Below, piece by piece: positions 63,018 to 64,000 of a DNA stretch of 64,000 bases. The first letter of the stretch is position 1; each line of letters begins with the position of its first letter. The notes beneath the pieces were generated by a model that did no database searches, was not told the DNA's origin, and saw only the letters and a program-made list of their open reading frames with translations. The translations under genes and the position numbers were made by a program. Origin of the DNA: Pedobacter petrophilus (GTDB lineage Bacteria > Bacteroidota > Bacteroidia > Sphingobacteriales > Sphingobacteriaceae); contig NZ_WKKH01000005.1 in NCBI RefSeq assembly GCF_009674725.1, positions 154,033 to 218,032 of the forward strand. The letters are read 5' to 3'.

Positions 63018-63836
63018 ATGGTTAACCTGGAATGGTACAGAAGTTTTAAGGCGATTTATAAGACCGGCACTTTAACGGGTGCTGCAGGAAGTTTATTTAT
63101 TTCGCAGCCCGGTGTAAGTTTGCACTTAAGCTCGTTAGAGAGCTATGTTGGCTACAAGTTATTTGAACGAACCGGAAGAAAGATGCTTCCGACGGAAAAA
63201 GGAAAGGCACTTTATAATTTTATTATTGAGCCACTGCTTAAGTTAGAAGATGCTGAAAAGCATTTTCAAAAAAGTACTGAAAAACATACACCGACCATTA
63301 GCATCGGAATGTGTTTTGAAACTTTTCAGATTACACTGGAACAATATATTTCTTCTCTGCCTTTTAACGTGATTATCCGTTTTGGCGAATATCCTGAAAT
63401 GCTTGATCAATTAGATAAAGGCATCCTCGATCTCATTATCACACCACAAAGAGGAAGTTCGCCCAACATTGAACACGAAGCATTTTCATCAGAAACTATT
63501 GTATTGGTTGGCGGCATTGATACCGACGATGAGCCATTTAAATCACTGGTGAAAATGAAGGATTTAGCTGAAATGGAAATCTGGCTGAAGAAACAAAAAT
63601 GGTATGGTACGGCTGGAGATATGGAACACTTGCTGCGCTTCTGGCAATTAAACTTTGGAAAACATGCTGATTTCAGACCAAACTACATCGTTCCAAATTT
63701 AAACTCTATTGTGCGGTGTTTATCTGGCGGAAAAGGCCTGGCTATTATCCCCGATTTTCTATGCAAAAACGAAGTTGAGGAAGGAAAAATCAAAGTGATT
63801 TGGGATCAAGCGGAATTCTTGGGGGAAAAGAAATAA
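63018..63836 (+). CDS. LysR-family transcription regulator
   Basis: The 272-residue regulator has an N-terminal winged helix (LEWYRSFKAIYKTGTLTGAAGSLFISQPGVSLHLSSLE over residues 3-40) and a substrate-binding domain. ATG 63018 is chosen; a frame to 62997 starts with TTG. It probably senses a quinone or electrophile and controls the divergent MdaB-like operon, as LysR genes usually control the neighbour they diverge from. Confidence 0.87.
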   Translation: MVNLEWYRSFKAIYKTGTLTGAAGSLFISQPGVSLHLSSLESYVGYKLFERTGRKMLPTEKGKALYNFIIEPLLKLEDAEKHFQKSTEKHTPTISIGMCFETFQITLEQYISSLPFNVIIRFGEYPEMLDQLDKGILDLIITPQRGSSPNIEHEAFSSETIVLVGGIDTDDEPFKSLVKMKDLAEMEIWLKKQKWYGTAGDMEHLLRFWQLNFGKHADFRPNYIVPNLNSIVRCLSGGKGLAIIPDFLCKNEVEEGKIKVIWDQAEFLGEKK

Positions 63837-63875
63837 TTTGTTTCTTTTGCTTTAGTAAACCAAACGTATTTCATT

Positions 63876-64000
63876 TTGAGCCAAGCCGCAGAAACCCTAA
63901 TCAGTTTATTATTGCCAGAAGGCATTCTGGATTATTTCGAGTTAACCAAAGTAGATAAAGAAGGTAAGATGTTGAATATCTACCTCCAGGAGAAGAACAT
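63876..64000 (+). mobile_element. 5' end of an ISAon1-type transposase N-terminal gene, cut by window edge
   Basis: A TTG start at 63876 opens 41 codons to the edge, with LISLLLPEGILDYFELTKVD and LNIYLQEKN. This is the pattern of the N-terminal protein of ISAon1-family elements (two-gene transposase). The frame is open further left to the LysR stop. No terminal inverted repeat can be judged with one end only. Confidence 0.6.

Noticed and set aside
1..64000. CRISPR array or defence island
   Set aside because: No evenly spaced identical repeats of 25-40 bases and no cas, restriction or other defence genes were found; the only periodic array is the 7-base one at 13659-13733.

Overview
The window is a piece of a Bacteroidetes chromosome, most likely from the Sphingobacteriaceae (Pedobacter-like). 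The evidence is: moderate AT richness; start codons mostly without strong Shine-Dalgarno sites; promoter-like TAnnTTTG boxes; lipoproteins with short L-S-C lipoboxes; a tandem ExbB-ExbD-ExbD-TonB cluster; a short NuoG; and a subtype iii (Bacteroidetes) type VI secretion system (T6SS). All functional names rest on motif and family recognition from the translated sequence. No database search was run.

1-3.3 kb (minus strand) holds the end of a 16S rRNA methyltransferase gene (rsmE), a CorC/HlyC-type CBS membrane protein, inorganic pyrophosphatase and a DedA protein. 3.3-17.1 kb is a complete 14-gene complex I operon, nuoA to nuoN, on the minus strand. Its intergenic spaces carry several palindromic or repetitive elements and one foreign ORF6N-domain gene between nuoF and nuoG. 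17.1-23 kb is a TonB energy-transduction operon: exbB, two exbD, tonB, a small membrane protein, a PstS-like binding lipoprotein and a TPR protein. 23.2-32 kb is housekeeping and mixed: pckA, a SUI1 factor, a lipid kinase, metK (with a probable SAM-II-type riboswitch pseudoknot upstream), an orphan exbD, sodC, an RhtA-like exporter and a small conserved gene.

30.7-59.9 kb is the T6SS locus. The structural part (45.4-59.9 kb) has an operon running leftward (two small membrane proteins, a PKD protein, tssR, clpV, tssB, tssC) and divergent tssE-tssF and tssN-tssK units, with tssG inverted between them. The cargo part (30.7-44.3 kb) has two nearly identical tandem hcp (tssD) pairs. Between them lie vgrG, a metzincin-like metalloprotease effector with its lipoprotein partner, a decayed duplicate of that effector tip and partner, a LysM-like protein, a PAAR-like DUF4280 protein, a DUF2235 (Tle1-like) phospholipase and a DUF2931 lipoprotein. 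Beyond the left hcp pair is a lysozyme-family effector with a candidate immunity lipoprotein.

60-64 kb holds a GH16-like secreted hydrolase, a CAP-domain lipoprotein, an MdaB-like quinone reductase with a small monooxygenase, a divergent LysR regulator, and the 5' end of an ISAon1-type transposase gene cut by the window edge.

The most notable observations are the ghost effector tip with a nonsense-mutated immunity gene (38.5-39.1 kb), the metalloprotease effector, the paired palindromes in and next to the ORF6N gene, the heptad-spaced inverted array between nuoF and nuoE, and the pseudoknot upstream of metK.
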